64,000 nt of DNA from Streptomyces sp. DvalAA-43 (lineage in GTDB: Bacteria; Actinomycetota; Actinomycetes; Streptomycetales; Streptomycetaceae): assembly GCF_900091725.1 (NCBI RefSeq), contig NZ_FMBW01000074.1, positions 1-64,000 on the forward strand. Reading direction: 5' to 3'. Below the pieces are notes generated by a model that worked only from the letters and a program-made list of their open reading frames with translations, was not told where the DNA came from and did no database searches. Shown here in pieces: positions 1-8,521 of the stretch (its first letter is position 1; each line of letters starts with the position of its first letter). The position numbers and the translations under genes are program-made.

Positions 1-39
1 GGCGCGCAGGGGCGGGGAGCCGCCGGCGGCCGCCCGCCG

Positions 40-1014
40 GTGGGGGTGCGGCGGCCGCCCCTGCCGAGGGGGCCGCAGGTGCGGCCCCCGACGCGTCCGG
101 CGCCGGTGGGTGATCCACGCCTCGCCGAGCGGCCGGGGCCCGCGCTTCCCGGCTGGCTGGCGCTGTTCACCGTGGCGGCCGGGGTCGCCGGGGGCGGCGT
201 CGTGCTCTGGTGGATCGGCGCGCTGCCCGCCGCCGCGCTCGCCCGGTTCGGGATCGGCTCCCGCCCGTACGACGGGATCGGGATCGGTGCCTGGGCGGCG
301 TTCGCCGCGCTGATGTCGCTGGTGCTCTTCGCGCTCGGTGGCCTGAGCCGCGGACGCGTGGGGTACGCCTGGGTGCTGACGCTGTTCGGCGAGTACCGGG
401 GAAGCGTGCGGCGTACCGGGCTGATGTGGATCAGCCCGCTGCTGCTGCGCCGCCGGATCGACGTACGGCTGCGGCACTGGCGCAGCGAACCGCTCCCCGC
501 CGTGGACGCCAACGGTACGGCGCTGCGCGTCGTCGTCCTCGTGGTGTGGCGGATCGAGGACACGGTGCGGGCGGCGCTCGGGGTCGCCGACCACGAGGAG
601 TATCTGCGCGAGCAGGTCGAGGCGGCGATGGCCCGGGTGCTCTCGCAGCTGCCCGCCGACGCCTTCCACGAGGACGCGCACACCCTGCGCAACGCCGAGG
701 CGGTCGGCGACGCGCTGACCCGGATGCTGAAGGCGGACTGCGAGCCCGTCGGCATCGAGGTGTACTCGGCGCAGCCGACCGGTATCGAGTACGCGCCGGA
801 GGTCGCCGCGGCGATGCAGCGCCGCCGGATCGCGGCCATCGACGCCAAACACCGTGACAGCGTCTTGACTTCGGTGGTCGACGCGGTCGACGACACGGTC
901 AACCGGCTGACCGCGCGGGGCCTCGTGGAGCTGGACGACTACGAACGGAAGGCCCTGGTCAAGGACTTGACGGTGGCCTTCTACACCGGACGCAGCGGCG
1001 GTGAGGGGGCCTGA
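40..1014 (+). CDS. SPFH/band-7 domain membrane protein (start may lie before the window)
   Basis: Two hydrophobic segments (about residues 39-65 and 82-101) precede an SPFH-like domain. In it the stretch after the membrane region (R-I-D-V-R-L-R-H-W) leads into a beta-rich part and an alpha-helical part with charged heptads (about residues 180-300). Such proteins form membrane-bound oligomeric scaffolds that organise microdomains; the specific role here is unknown. The GTG at 40 is only the first start inside the window. The reading frame is open back to base 1 and the first 35 residues are Pro/Arg-rich, so the true start may be upstream. The gene ends 160 bp before the LPMO gene and does not look co-transcribed with it, because a regulated promoter lies between. 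Confidence 0.7.
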   Translation: MGVRRPPLPRGPQVRPPTRPAPVGDPRLAERPGPALPGWLALFTVAAGVAGGGVVLWWIGALPAAALARFGIGSRPYDGIGIGAWAAFAALMSLVLFALGGLSRGRVGYAWVLTLFGEYRGSVRRTGLMWISPLLLRRRIDVRLRHWRSEPLPAVDANGTALRVVVLVVWRIEDTVRAALGVADHEEYLREQVEAAMARVLSQLPADAFHEDAHTLRNAEAVGDALTRMLKADCEPVGIEVYSAQPTGIEYAPEVAAAMQRRRIAAIDAKHRDSVLTSVVDAVDDTVNRLTARGLVELDDYERKALVKDLTVAFYTGRSGGEGA

Positions 1015-1060
1015 GGGACGCACGGGGCAGCCGGTCCGGTCAAGCGGAATCCAGTTCTCA

Positions 1061-1112
1061 TTGGTCTGGACATGTTCATATTCCGTCAATAATCTAAGTC
1101 TTGGTCTAGACC
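1061..1112 (+). promoter_or_regulatory. Pair of DasR-like (dre) operator boxes upstream of the LPMO gene
   Basis: Two copies of a 12-mer, TTGGTCTGGACA (1061-1072) and TTGGTCTAGACC (1101-1112), lie exactly 40 bp apart. The dre consensus of the GntR regulator DasR has the palindromic core GGTCTAGACC. The second box keeps the full core and the first differs at two positions. DasR represses chitin and N-acetylglucosamine genes in Streptomyces until aminosugar phosphates accumulate. Presence of the boxes is seen; regulation is inferred. Confidence 0.75.
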
Positions 1113-1173
1113 GCAGGACACGCGTGCAGCACGGCTCATGGAACCTCCCCCACGTTCTTGAGGAGCGACAGCA

Positions 1174-1764
1174 ATGCGTAAAAGGGCAAGCGCGGCCGTG
1201 GTCGGCCTGGCCATCGCGGGCGTCTCGATGTTCGCGACGAGCAGTGCCAGCAGCCACGGCTACACCGACAACCCCATCAGCCGTCAGAAGCTCTGTGCCA
1301 ACGGCACCGTGACGGGCTGCGGCAACATCCAGTGGGAGCCGCAGAGCGTCGAGGGCCCGAAGGGCTTCCCGGCGGCGGGTCCGGCCGACGGCGCGATCTG
1401 CTCCGGCGGTCATGGCGAGTTCGCCCAGCTCGACGACCCGCGCGGCGGCAACTGGCCCGCCACCCAGGTCACCGGCGGCCAGGGCTTCAACTTCCGCTGG
1501 CAGTTCACCGCGCGCCACGCGACGACGGACTTCCGCTACTACATCACCAAGGACGGCTGGGACCCCACCAAGCCGCTCACCAGGGCCGCCCTGGAATCGC
1601 AGCCCTTCATGACGGTGCCGTACGGCGGCAAGCAGCCGCCCGCGACCCTGACCCAGCAGGGCACCATCCCCACCCAGAAGAGCGGGAAGCACATCATCCT
1701 GAGCGTCTGGAACATCGCTGACACCGGGAACGCGTTCTACGCCTGCTCCGATGTTCAGTTCTGA
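1174..1764 (+). CDS. Secreted AA10 lytic polysaccharide monooxygenase (chitin-binding protein)
   Basis: The protein has 196 residues. A signal peptide of about 27 residues ends A-S-S before His28, which becomes the N-terminus needed for the copper histidine brace. The second brace ligand is His115 in T-A-R-H-A, and the Phe near the C-terminus (G-N-A-F-Y) fits the axial position. It is a single-domain AA10 (old CBM33/CHB) enzyme that oxidatively cleaves crystalline chitin outside the cell. Cys41/Cys49 and Cys76 with the C-terminal Cys can form disulfides. The start ATG follows AGGAGCGACAGC. Two DasR-like boxes lie upstream, so induction by chitin or GlcNAc is expected. The GH20 hexosaminidase and glmS further along the window belong to the same metabolism. 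Confidence 0.93.
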   Translation: MRKRASAAVVGLAIAGVSMFATSSASSHGYTDNPISRQKLCANGTVTGCGNIQWEPQSVEGPKGFPAAGPADGAICSGGHGEFAQLDDPRGGNWPATQVTGGQGFNFRWQFTARHATTDFRYYITKDGWDPTKPLTRAALESQPFMTVPYGGKQPPATLTQQGTIPTQKSGKHIILSVWNIADTGNAFYACSDVQF

Positions 1765-1790
1765 CGCATAGTCAGTTACCGTGCGGCGCC

Positions 1791-3500
1791 ATGAGGAGCG
1801 CAGGCACCGTAGCGGAGCTCGTACAGCGCCAATGGGGCGACCACCGGCCCGGACTGAGACATCGGGACACCGTCCTCACTCATCACCAGGTCGCCTCCGG
1901 CGCTGCCGCACGGGCCGCGCTCCTGGCGGATCTGCTGTCGGCGGGCGGCGAACCGCACCTCGGGGTGCTGCTGGACAACACCCCTGAATTTCCTCTCTGG
2001 TTGAGCGCGGCGGCCCTGGCCGGGGCCGCCGTGGCCGGTATCAACCCCACCAGGCGCGGCGCCGAGCTGGCCCGCGACATCCTGCACACCGACTGCCGGG
2101 TCCTGGTCACCGAACGCGCCCATCTGCCGCTGCTCGACGGCCTGGACCTGCCAGGCGTCCGGATGCTGGTGACCGACACCGACGCGTACGCCGCCCTCCT
2201 CGCCCCGTACGCCGGGGCCGAGCCGGGCGACACGGTCCGGCCGGGCATCGGACCCGCGACCAGGATGCTGCTCTACTTCACCTCCGGATCGACGGGCGCG
2301 CCCAAGGCCGCGATCTGCACCCAGGGGCGGCTGGCGGCGGCCGGACGGTCGCTCGTCGACCACTTCGGCGTCCGGCGCGAGGACGTCCACTACATCTGCA
2401 TGCCGATGTTCCACGGCAACGCGGTGATCGCCGACTGGGCGCCCGCACTGGCCGGCGGGGCCGCCGTCGCGCTGCGCCGCCGCTTCTCGGCCTCCGGATT
2501 CCTCGACGACGTACGGGCGCACGGGGCGACCTACTTCACCTATGTCGGCCGCGCCGTGCAGTACCTGCTGGCCACCCCGGAGCGCCCGGACGACCGCGAG
2601 CACCCGCTCCGGCTCGGCTTCGGCACCGAGGCCGGTGCGGTGGACGCGGCCCGGTTCCGGGAGCGGTTCGGGGTGCGGCTGGTCGAGGGCTACGGCTCCT
2701 CCGAGGGCGGCGCGGCGATCCAGCGGACCGGGGACACCCCGGCGCGGGCGATCGGGAGGGCGTCGGCGGGCGACGATCTCGCGGTCGTGGACCCCGAGAC
2801 CGGCGAGGAGCGCACCGCCGCGGTCTTCGACGCGGCGGGCCGGCTGACCAACGGGGCCGAGGCGATCGGGGAGCTGGTCAACCGGGGGCGCACCCCCTTC
2901 GAGGGCTACTGGCGCAACGCGGCGGCGGAGGCCGAGCGGGTGCGCGGCGGCTGGTACTGGACCGGGGACCTCTTCTTCCGCGACGCCGAGGGCTTCCTCT
3001 ACTTCGCGGGCCGCACCGACGACCGGCTGCGGGTGGACAGCGAGAACCTGGCCGCCGCGGTGATCGAGAACATCCTGGCCCGCTGGGCGGAGGCGGCGGC
3101 CGTGGCGGTGTACGCGGTGCCGGACCCGGTCGCCGGGGACCAGGTGATGGCGGCGCTGGCCATGCGGGCGGGGGCCGCCTTCGACCCGGCCGCCTTCACC
3201 GCGTTCCTCGCGGCCCAGACGGACCTGGGCACGAAGATGGCCCCCGCCTTCGTACGGATCGTCCCGGGGATGCCGGTGACGGCGACGAACAAGGTGCACC
3301 GGGTGGGGCTGCGCCGGGAGGGGTTCTGGTGCGGTGATCCCGTGTGGCGGCGGGATCCGGACGGCGGCTACGCGCCCCTCGGGGGCGAGCGGCTGGCGGC
3401 CCTGCTGGGCGAGTACGAGGAGCGGGGGACGCAACTGCCGGACGGGCCCGGAATCCGGGCCCGGCCGGCGAGCGAGGACGGAACGGCGTACCCGCACTAG
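1791..3500 (+). CDS. Acyl-CoA synthetase / AMP-dependent ligase (FadD-type)
   Basis: The protein has 569 residues of the ANL superfamily. The P-loop-like A3 motif is Y-F-T-S-G-S-T-G-A-P-K (about 162-172), and the adenylate-binding stretch is V-E-G-Y-G-S-S-E-G-G. The A7/A8 region reads Y-W-T-G-D-L-F-F-R-D...G-R-T-D-D-R-L-R-V, and the C-terminal lid carries a lysine in T-N-K-V-H-R. It activates a carboxylic acid, probably fatty or aromatic, to acyl-AMP and then acyl-CoA; sequence alone does not fix the substrate. It resembles actinobacterial FadD17-like ligases. It starts 26 bp after the LPMO stop but is functionally unrelated. Its TAG stop shares a CTAG palindrome with the stop of the convergent exporter gene. 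Confidence 0.85.
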   Translation: MRSAGTVAELVQRQWGDHRPGLRHRDTVLTHHQVASGAAARAALLADLLSAGGEPHLGVLLDNTPEFPLWLSAAALAGAAVAGINPTRRGAELARDILHTDCRVLVTERAHLPLLDGLDLPGVRMLVTDTDAYAALLAPYAGAEPGDTVRPGIGPATRMLLYFTSGSTGAPKAAICTQGRLAAAGRSLVDHFGVRREDVHYICMPMFHGNAVIADWAPALAGGAAVALRRRFSASGFLDDVRAHGATYFTYVGRAVQYLLATPERPDDREHPLRLGFGTEAGAVDAARFRERFGVRLVEGYGSSEGGAAIQRTGDTPARAIGRASAGDDLAVVDPETGEERTAAVFDAAGRLTNGAEAIGELVNRGRTPFEGYWRNAAAEAERVRGGWYWTGDLFFRDAEGFLYFAGRTDDRLRVDSENLAAAVIENILARWAEAAAVAVYAVPDPVAGDQVMAALAMRAGAAFDPAAFTAFLAAQTDLGTKMAPAFVRIVPGMPVTATNKVHRVGLRREGFWCGDPVWRRDPDGGYAPLGGERLAALLGEYEERGTQLPDGPGIRARPASEDGTAYPH

Positions 3501-5035
3501 TCCGTCAGGGCCATCTCCTCCCGCACGGCGGCCGCCGCCGTGCCCGCGCCCGCTTTCGCGGACCGCCGCAGCAGCGCCGCGGCCAGCACCGCGCCCACCA
3601 GCAGCAGCGCGGCCCCCGCCACCGAGGCGTACTGCATGCTGTGCACGAAGGCCTCCCGCCCGACCGGGATCAGCGAACCGTCGCCCGTGGCCACCGCTCC
3701 GGCGAGGGTCTTGCGGGCGGCCTCGGGAGCGGAGTCCGGCATGTCCGCGGTGTAGATCGCGGTGGCCACCGCACCCAGCAGGGCCATCCCCGTCGCACCG
3801 CCGAACTCCTGGCCGGTCTCCAGCAGCGAGGCCGCCGTACCGGCCTTCTCCGGCGGGGCCGTGGACAGCGCCAGGTCCGAGACGAGCGCCATCACGGTGA
3901 CGATGCCGCAGCTCATCACGGCGCAGCCGGTGAGCAGCAGCGCCAAGGAATCCGTACCGGTCAGGGCGAGGACGGCGAAACCGGCGGCGGCGATGACGAA
4001 GCCGGCGCAGATCACTCGCACACGGTCGGTCCGCTGGGCGATCGCCGTGGCCGTCGGGGCCGCGGCGCCCACCGCCAGCGACGGCGCCAGGCTCCACAGC
4101 GCGGCCTCCATCGTGCCCATGCCGAGCACCGACTGGAGGTACTGCGTGGTGAAGAACGAGGAGCCCATCATCGCGAACGCGGCCAGTGCGTTCAGCCCGA
4201 TCCCCACCGAGAAGCCGCGGTCGCGGAAGAGCTCCCGGCTGATCATCGCGTCGGCGTGGCGGCGCTGGCGCCGGACGAAGAGCCGGCCGATCAGCAGCCC
4301 GGCCGCGATGATCAGGCCGTTGCGCAGGCCGAGCCCGTGGGCGGCGCTCTCCTTGATGCCGTAGATGACCGGCAGCGCGGACCCCATCGACAGCGGCACG
4401 CTGAGGAAGTCGAACCGGCCGGGCTCCGGGTCCTTGAACTCCGGGACCAGCACCGGCACCAGGACCAGCAGCAGCACCATCGCCGGCACATTGATCAGGA
4501 AGACCGAGCCCCACCAGAAGTGCTCCAGCATGAGCCCGCTGAGCACCGAACCGAGCGCGATCCCGCCCGCCATGGCCCCCGACCAGATCCCCACGGCCCG
4601 GCCGCGCTGCCGCTCGTCGCGGAACATGTTCCGCACCAGCCCCATGGTCGACGGCATCAGCGTCGCCCCGCCGATCCCGAGCAGGGCGCGGGCCGCGATC
4701 AGCATCTCGGGGCTGGTGGCGTACGCGGCGGCGACGGACGCGGCACTGAAGGCGACCGCGCCCAGGAGCAGCAGCTTGCGACGGCCGATCCGGTCGCCGA
4801 GCGAGCCCATCGTGATGAGCAGGCCGGCCAGGGCGAAGGCGTACACATCGAAGATCCAGAGCTGCTGGGTGGCGCTGGGGGCGAGGTCCCGGTCGATGGC
4901 CGGGATCGCGAAGAAGAGGACGGAGATGTCCATCGAGACGAGGAGGAGGGGGAGCAGGAGGACCACGAAGGCGGTCCATTCCCGGCGACCGGCGAGGTGG
5001 CCGCGCTCGGCGGTGGTGCTCGTTGCGTTCGTCAT
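3497..5035 (-). CDS. MFS drug exporter, DHA2 family (14 TM segments)
   Basis: The protein has 512 residues and about 14 hydrophobic segments, as in EmrB/QacA/SmvA-type proton antiporters. Motif A (G-S-L-G-D-R-I-G-R-R-K) lies between TM2 and TM3. The N-terminus contains V-S-M-D-I-S-V-L (motif D1-like), and motif C is in the fifth segment (G-I-A-L-G-S-V-L-S-G). The likely role is efflux of a toxic lipophilic compound or antibiotic. The ATG has no strong Shine-Dalgarno sequence; the promoter region carries direct repeats (5046-5105) that look like a repressor site, yet no regulator gene is adjacent. The 3' end overlaps the convergent acyl-CoA ligase gene by 4 bp. Confidence 0.88.
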   Translation of the reverse strand: MTNATSTTAERGHLAGRREWTAFVVLLLPLLLVSMDISVLFFAIPAIDRDLAPSATQQLWIFDVYAFALAGLLITMGSLGDRIGRRKLLLLGAVAFSAASVAAAYATSPEMLIAARALLGIGGATLMPSTMGLVRNMFRDERQRGRAVGIWSGAMAGGIALGSVLSGLMLEHFWWGSVFLINVPAMVLLLVLVPVLVPEFKDPEPGRFDFLSVPLSMGSALPVIYGIKESAAHGLGLRNGLIIAAGLLIGRLFVRRQRRHADAMISRELFRDRGFSVGIGLNALAAFAMMGSSFFTTQYLQSVLGMGTMEAALWSLAPSLAVGAAAPTATAIAQRTDRVRVICAGFVIAAAGFAVLALTGTDSLALLLTGCAVMSCGIVTVMALVSDLALSTAPPEKAGTAASLLETGQEFGGATGMALLGAVATAIYTADMPDSAPEAARKTLAGAVATGDGSLIPVGREAFVHSMQYASVAGAALLLVGAVLAAALLRRSAKAGAGTAAAAVREEMALTD

Positions 5036-5045
5036 GCCAAGGAAT

Positions 5046-5105
5046 GTACGGGCGTTTAAAACACTTGTCTAGTACGCATGTATAAAACGTACGGACGTGT
5101 AAGAC
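5046..5105 (-). promoter_or_regulatory. Direct repeats in the exporter promoter, putative repressor operator
   Basis: Two 17-mers, GTACGGGCGTTTAAAAC (5046-5062) and GTACGGACGTGTAAGAC (5089-5105), match at 14 positions and start 43 bp apart. A looser inverted repeat (TGTATAAAACGT with ACGTTCGTACA) overlaps the second copy. The stretch is AT-rich against its surroundings and sits just upstream of the exporter start. A TetR- or MarR-type site is likely; its protein is not encoded next door. Confidence 0.5.
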
Positions 5106-5129
5106 GTTCGTACATCTCCGAGGGCAGCG

Positions 5130-5178
5130 AAAAACGCACTGGGCGGTTCACGTGTGTACGTGAACCGCCCAGTGCGTT
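5130..5178 (-). terminator. Intrinsic terminator of tRNA-Lys
   Basis: A perfect 21-bp hairpin (arms 5133-5153 and 5158-5178) with a 4-nt loop lies directly downstream of the minus-strand tRNA. In that orientation it ends in a run of T. It probably also separates the exporter promoter from the tRNA. Confidence 0.88.
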
Positions 5179-5183
5179 GTCTG

Positions 5184-5257
5184 TGCGCCGCCAGGGACTC
5201 GAACCCCGGACCCGCTGATTAAGAGTCAGCTGCTCTAACCAACTGAGCTAGCGGCGC
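5184..5257 (-). tRNA. tRNA-Lys (anticodon CTT), copy 1
   Basis: A 74-nt cloverleaf begins GCGCCGCTAGCTCAG on the minus strand. The 7-bp acceptor stem is GCGCCGC/GCGGCGC, the anticodon loop is CTCTTAA, the T-loop is GGTTCGAGTCC and the discriminator is A; no CCA is encoded. An identical gene lies at 16478-16551, and identity extends a few bases beyond both ends (87 bp in all). CTT reads AAG, by far the main Lys codon at this GC content. Confidence 0.97.
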
Positions 5258-5309
5258 CTGCTGACTCGAAAATAATACCTGCTCCCGAGGGGTGCTGATG
5301 ACACCCCCG

Positions 5310-5338
5310 CCGGACGGGGCCCGGGGAGGCCCGTCCGG
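5310..5338 (-). terminator. Terminator of the IclR regulator gene
   Basis: A 9-bp inverted repeat CCGGACGGG/CCCGTCCGG (5310-5318, 5330-5338) lies 11 bp past the stop of the minus-strand IclR gene. There is no T-run, which is usual for this genus. Confidence 0.6.
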
Positions 5339-5348
5339 AACGGGACCC

Positions 5349-6107
5349 TTAGAGCGCCATCGACAGGAGGACCGGCGCCGCCCGCCGGTTCAGCGTCTCC
5401 GCCGCCGCGCGCAGCCGGTGCGCGTCCTCGACCGGAAGCGACAGTGCCAGACAGCCCGCCGATGCCCCGGCCGTCAGCGGCACCGCCGCGCACACCGTGC
5501 CGACCGCGTACTCCTGGAGGTCGAGCACCGGGACCGTCGCGGGCTGGCTGTCCAGCTTGGAGAGGAGCACCTTCTCGTTGGTGATCGTCCGCGAGGTGAG
5601 CCGGGGCGTCTTGTGGCGGGAGATGTGGTCGCGGCGGCCGTTCTGGTCGAGCTGGGCCAGCAGGCACTTGCCGACCGCCGAGGCGTGCGCGGAGGACCGG
5701 AAGTCCACCCACTCGTTGACCGCGGGGGTGTGCGGGCCGTCGGCGTACTGCGTGATCCGGATCTCGCCGTCGACGTACCGGCTGATGTAGACCGCCGCGC
5801 CGACCGAATCGCGCAGCTGCGCCAGTATCCGCTGGAGCCTGGTCTCCAGGGCCTGTCTGCGGGCCGGCCCGGAACCGATGAGCAGGAGCGAGGAGCCGAC
5901 GACGTACGCGCCGTCGGTGACCTGCTCGACGTAGCCCTCGCGGCGCAGGGTCAGCAGCAGCGGGGTGAGATGCCCGGCGGGCAGCCCCGTCTCCCGGGAG
6001 ATCTGGGTGCCCGTCACGCCGTCGCCGTGCTTGGAGACCGTTTCGAGAACGCGAAGGGCGTACTGCACCGAAGGGAACGGTGCGGTCGGCTCGGGCTTCA
6101 ATGCCAC
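5349..6107 (-). CDS. IclR-family transcriptional regulator beside the Ehu-like transporter
   Basis: The protein has 252 residues from a GTG preceded by GGGGGAAACC; a longer frame upstream (to 6368) lacks a ribosome site and reads as unrelated Arg-rich sequence. The N-terminal winged helix (about 12-72) contains V-Q-Y-A-L-R-V-L-E and a recognition helix in T-G-L-P-A-G-H-L-T-P. The C-terminal two thirds is the IclR effector-binding fold, with the typical S-S-A-H-A-S-A-V-G-K-C-L-L-A loop. It lies 166 bp downstream of ehuA on the same strand and is the natural candidate to control the transporter. Known ectoine-use loci in proteobacteria usually have a MocR/GntR (EnuR/EutR) regulator instead, so IclR control would be a difference. 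Confidence 0.82.
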   Translation of the reverse strand: MALKPEPTAPFPSVQYALRVLETVSKHGDGVTGTQISRETGLPAGHLTPLLLTLRREGYVEQVTDGAYVVGSSLLLIGSGPARRQALETRLQRILAQLRDSVGAAVYISRYVDGEIRITQYADGPHTPAVNEWVDFRSSAHASAVGKCLLAQLDQNGRRDHISRHKTPRLTSRTITNEKVLLSKLDSQPATVPVLDLQEYAVGTVCAAVPLTAGASAGCLALSLPVEDAHRLRAAAETLNRRAAPVLLSMAL

Positions 6108-6273
6108 GGTTTCCCCCTGCCAGGTTGTGACCGCAAGCTCTGTCCTCACGATAGCCGCCAAGGCCCCTTGCGGGGGCGGCTGTTGACGACTCGGCGGAGC
6201 GCCCCGGCGTCGTGAGCTGGGGCGCATCCGTCCGGCATATGCCAAAGTCACTGTCGTTCGGTGAGTGGCGAGG

Positions 6274-7134
6274 TCACAGCACTGCGTCGAGGAACGCGCG
6301 GGTACGTTCGTGCTCCGGATCCGAGAAGATTTTCTCCGGCGGCCCGGATTCGACCACGTGTCCTGCATCGAACATCAGTACCTTCTTCGAGACGTCCCGG
6401 GCGAAGTTCATCTCGTGGGTCACACAGACCATGGTGATGTCGGTGTTCCTGGCGATGTCGCTCAGCAGATCCAGCACGCCCGCCACCAGCTCCGGGTCGA
6501 GCGCCGACGTCACCTCGTCCAGCAGCAGGATCTCCGGCCGCATCGCCAGCGCGCGGGCGATCGCCACCCGCTGCTGCTGACCGCCGGAGAGCTGGGACGG
6601 ATGCGCGTCGATCTTCCCCGAGAGCCCCACCAGGTCGAGCAGTTCGCGGGCCCGGTCCTCCGCTTCGGCGCGGTCCATGCCCAGTACGTTGACCGGGGCC
6701 TCGGTGATGTTCCGCAGCACGTTCATGTTCGGGAAGAGGTTGAACTGCTGGAAGACCATGCCGATCTTCTTCCGGGCCTCGCGCAGATGCTTCTCGCTCG
6801 CGGGCTTCAGCGATCCGTCGGGCGCCGCGACGTGGGACAGCGGGCTGCCGTCCACCCAGATCACGCCGTCGCTGACCTTCTCCAGGGTCATCAGCAGCCG
6901 CAGGATGGTGGTCTTGCCGGAACCGCTGGGACCGATCAGGGTGACGTGCTCGCCGCGCCGCACCGAGAAGTTCAGCCGGTCGAGGACGACGTGGTCGCCG
7001 TACCGCTTGACGACGTCGTCGAAGCGGACCAGCGGCGGGCCGGTCTCCGGCGCGGCCCGGGGCGCGGTGGCCGGCACGGCGTCCCGGGGGGCCGCTGCCG
7101 CCGGCTTCTGCAGGGGGAGGGGTTCAGTGGCCAA
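6274..7134 (-). CDS. ehuA: ABC transporter ATPase, EhuA-like (ectoine/polar amino acid type)
   Basis: The protein has 286 residues from a TTG start with GGAG about 9 nt upstream; it overlaps the ehuD stop by 11 bp. Walker A is G-P-S-G-S-G-K-T-T (68-76), the signature is L-S-G-G-Q-Q-Q-R-V-A-I-A-R-A, and Walker B is I-L-L-L-D-E-V. The family of GlnQ/HisP ATPases is certain. Assignment to the Ehu subgroup rests on the likeness of the linked binding protein to rhizobial EhuB. The Ala/Pro-rich first 32 residues are an extension not needed for the ATPase fold. It powers import through the EhuC/EhuD channel. Confidence 0.85.
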   Translation of the reverse strand: MATEPLPLQKPAAAAPRDAVPATAPRAAPETGPPLVRFDDVVKRYGDHVVLDRLNFSVRRGEHVTLIGPSGSGKTTILRLLMTLEKVSDGVIWVDGSPLSHVAAPDGSLKPASEKHLREARKKIGMVFQQFNLFPNMNVLRNITEAPVNVLGMDRAEAEDRARELLDLVGLSGKIDAHPSQLSGGQQQRVAIARALAMRPEILLLDEVTSALDPELVAGVLDLLSDIARNTDITMVCVTHEMNFARDVSKKVLMFDAGHVVESGPPEKIFSDPEHERTRAFLDAVL

Positions 7135-7765
7135 GACGCTTCTCCAGCTTTCTCATAAGGAGCGAGGTGGGGTAGCTCGCGACCAGGAAGACCAGGCCGG
7201 CGAGCGTGAATGCCTCGGTGTACGCGAAGTGGTCGGCGCCGTACTTACGGGCCTCGAAGACCATTTCCTGCACCGTGATCACGGCGAGGAACGGGGTCTC
7301 CTTGAACATCGAGATCGCGTAGTTGCCGAGCGCGGGCAGCACATTGCGCACCGCCTGCGGCAGGATCACGGCCTGCCAGGTCCGCCGCGGGCCGAGCGAG
7401 AGCGCCCGGCAGGCCTCCCACTGGCCCTTCGGCACCCCGTCGATCCCGGCGCGGTACACCTCGGAGGTGTACGTGGCGTAGTGGACACCCAGCACCACGA
7501 TGCCGATGGTCAGCGGCTCCACCGAGCTGAACAGGGCGGCCGCGCCGACCAGTTGGACGAGCAGCGGGGTGGACCGGATGAACTCCATCACGACCCGCAC
7601 CGGCACCGTCACCCACCTGCTCGGGGCACGTCCGGCGACCGCGATGGCCAGCCCCAGGACGGCGGCGACCAGCGTGCCGAGAACGGTCGCGAGCAGGGTG
7701 ACCTCGAAACCCTTGAGCAGCAGGGGGAGGGCGTCCCCGGCGGCGTTCCAGTCGAAGCCGTTCAC
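7124..7765 (-). CDS. ehuD: ABC transporter permease, EhuD-like
   Basis: The protein has 213 residues and about five membrane segments, of the HisM/GlnP class. The cytoplasmic EAA loop is V-P-K-G-Q-W-E-A-C-R-A-L-S-L-G with I-L-P-Q-A following, where the ATPase docks. The GTG start overlaps the ehuC stop as GTGA, so translation is coupled. It forms a heterodimeric channel with EhuC. Confidence 0.83.
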   Translation of the reverse strand: MNGFDWNAAGDALPLLLKGFEVTLLATVLGTLVAAVLGLAIAVAGRAPSRWVTVPVRVVMEFIRSTPLLVQLVGAAALFSSVEPLTIGIVVLGVHYATYTSEVYRAGIDGVPKGQWEACRALSLGPRRTWQAVILPQAVRNVLPALGNYAISMFKETPFLAVITVQEMVFEARKYGADHFAYTEAFTLAGLVFLVASYPTSLLMRKLEKRLGH

Positions 7766-8502
7766 CGGGCACCTCCCGCCGGCGAGGCGACGGCCTCGGT
7801 GGCGCTGCGGCTGCGCAGCAGCGAACCCGCGCCGGTGTGCAGCCCGAGCCGCCGCTTGGCGCTCCGCTCCAGCAGATTCATCAGCAGGGTCAGCGCGTAG
7901 GCCAGCACGAAGTAGATGACCAGCAGGGTCAGATACGCGGCGAGCGTCTCACCGGTGCGGTCGCGCAGCTGCTGGACCACGGTCATCAGGTCGGCCGCGG
8001 AGATCAGCCACAGCAGCGGGGTGCACTTCAGCAGCTGGATCAGCAGATTGGTGAAGGACGGGATCATCTGCACCCAGGCCTGCGGAAGGATCACCTTGCG
8101 CATCCGGTGCAGCGGCGACATGTTCAGCGCGACGGCCGCCTCGTACTGGCCGCGCGGCACGGAACCGATCGCCCCGCGCACCACCTCGGCGCCGTACGCG
8201 CCGTAGTTGAGACCGAAGGCGACGACACCGCAGAGCAGCGGGTCCAGCTCGTACCCCGTCAGGGTCGGCATCGCGTAGTAGAGCCAGAACAGCTGGATGT
8301 AGAGCGAGGTGCCGCGGAAGAACTCCACGACCACGCGCGACACCCCGCGCAGCACCAGCAGCCGGCCGACCGACATCAGGCCGAGGGCGAACGACAGGAG
8401 CAGGGCGGCCAGCGCGCCCAGGACGGTGGCCTGGAGGGTCACCCACAGCCCGGAGCGCAACTGCGGCAGATCGTCGAGGAAGGCGGAGAAGAAATCACTC
8501 AT
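7762..8502 (-). CDS. ehuC: ABC transporter permease, EhuC-like
   Basis: The protein has 246 residues of the same permease family as its neighbour. Its EAA loop is V-P-R-G-Q-Y-E-A-A-V-A-L-N-M-S with V-I-L-P-Q-A-W, followed by a longer C-terminal tail (about 215-246) rich in Arg, Ser and Ala. It starts 20 bp after the ehuB stop. Two non-identical permeases, one ATPase and one binding protein match the gene content of ehuABCD. Confidence 0.83.
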   Translation of the reverse strand: MSDFFSAFLDDLPQLRSGLWVTLQATVLGALAALLLSFALGLMSVGRLLVLRGVSRVVVEFFRGTSLYIQLFWLYYAMPTLTGYELDPLLCGVVAFGLNYGAYGAEVVRGAIGSVPRGQYEAAVALNMSPLHRMRKVILPQAWVQMIPSFTNLLIQLLKCTPLLWLISAADLMTVVQQLRDRTGETLAAYLTLLVIYFVLAYALTLLMNLLERSAKRRLGLHTGAGSLLRSRSATEAVASPAGGAR

Positions 8503-8521
8503 GCGGCGCGGTCCGTCCCTG

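Noticed and set aside
1776..4979. 1067-codon open frame on the minus strand
   Set aside because: It lies antisense to the ligase and in another frame of the exporter. Composition is Arg/Pro/Gly-rich without domains; the real genes explain the region.
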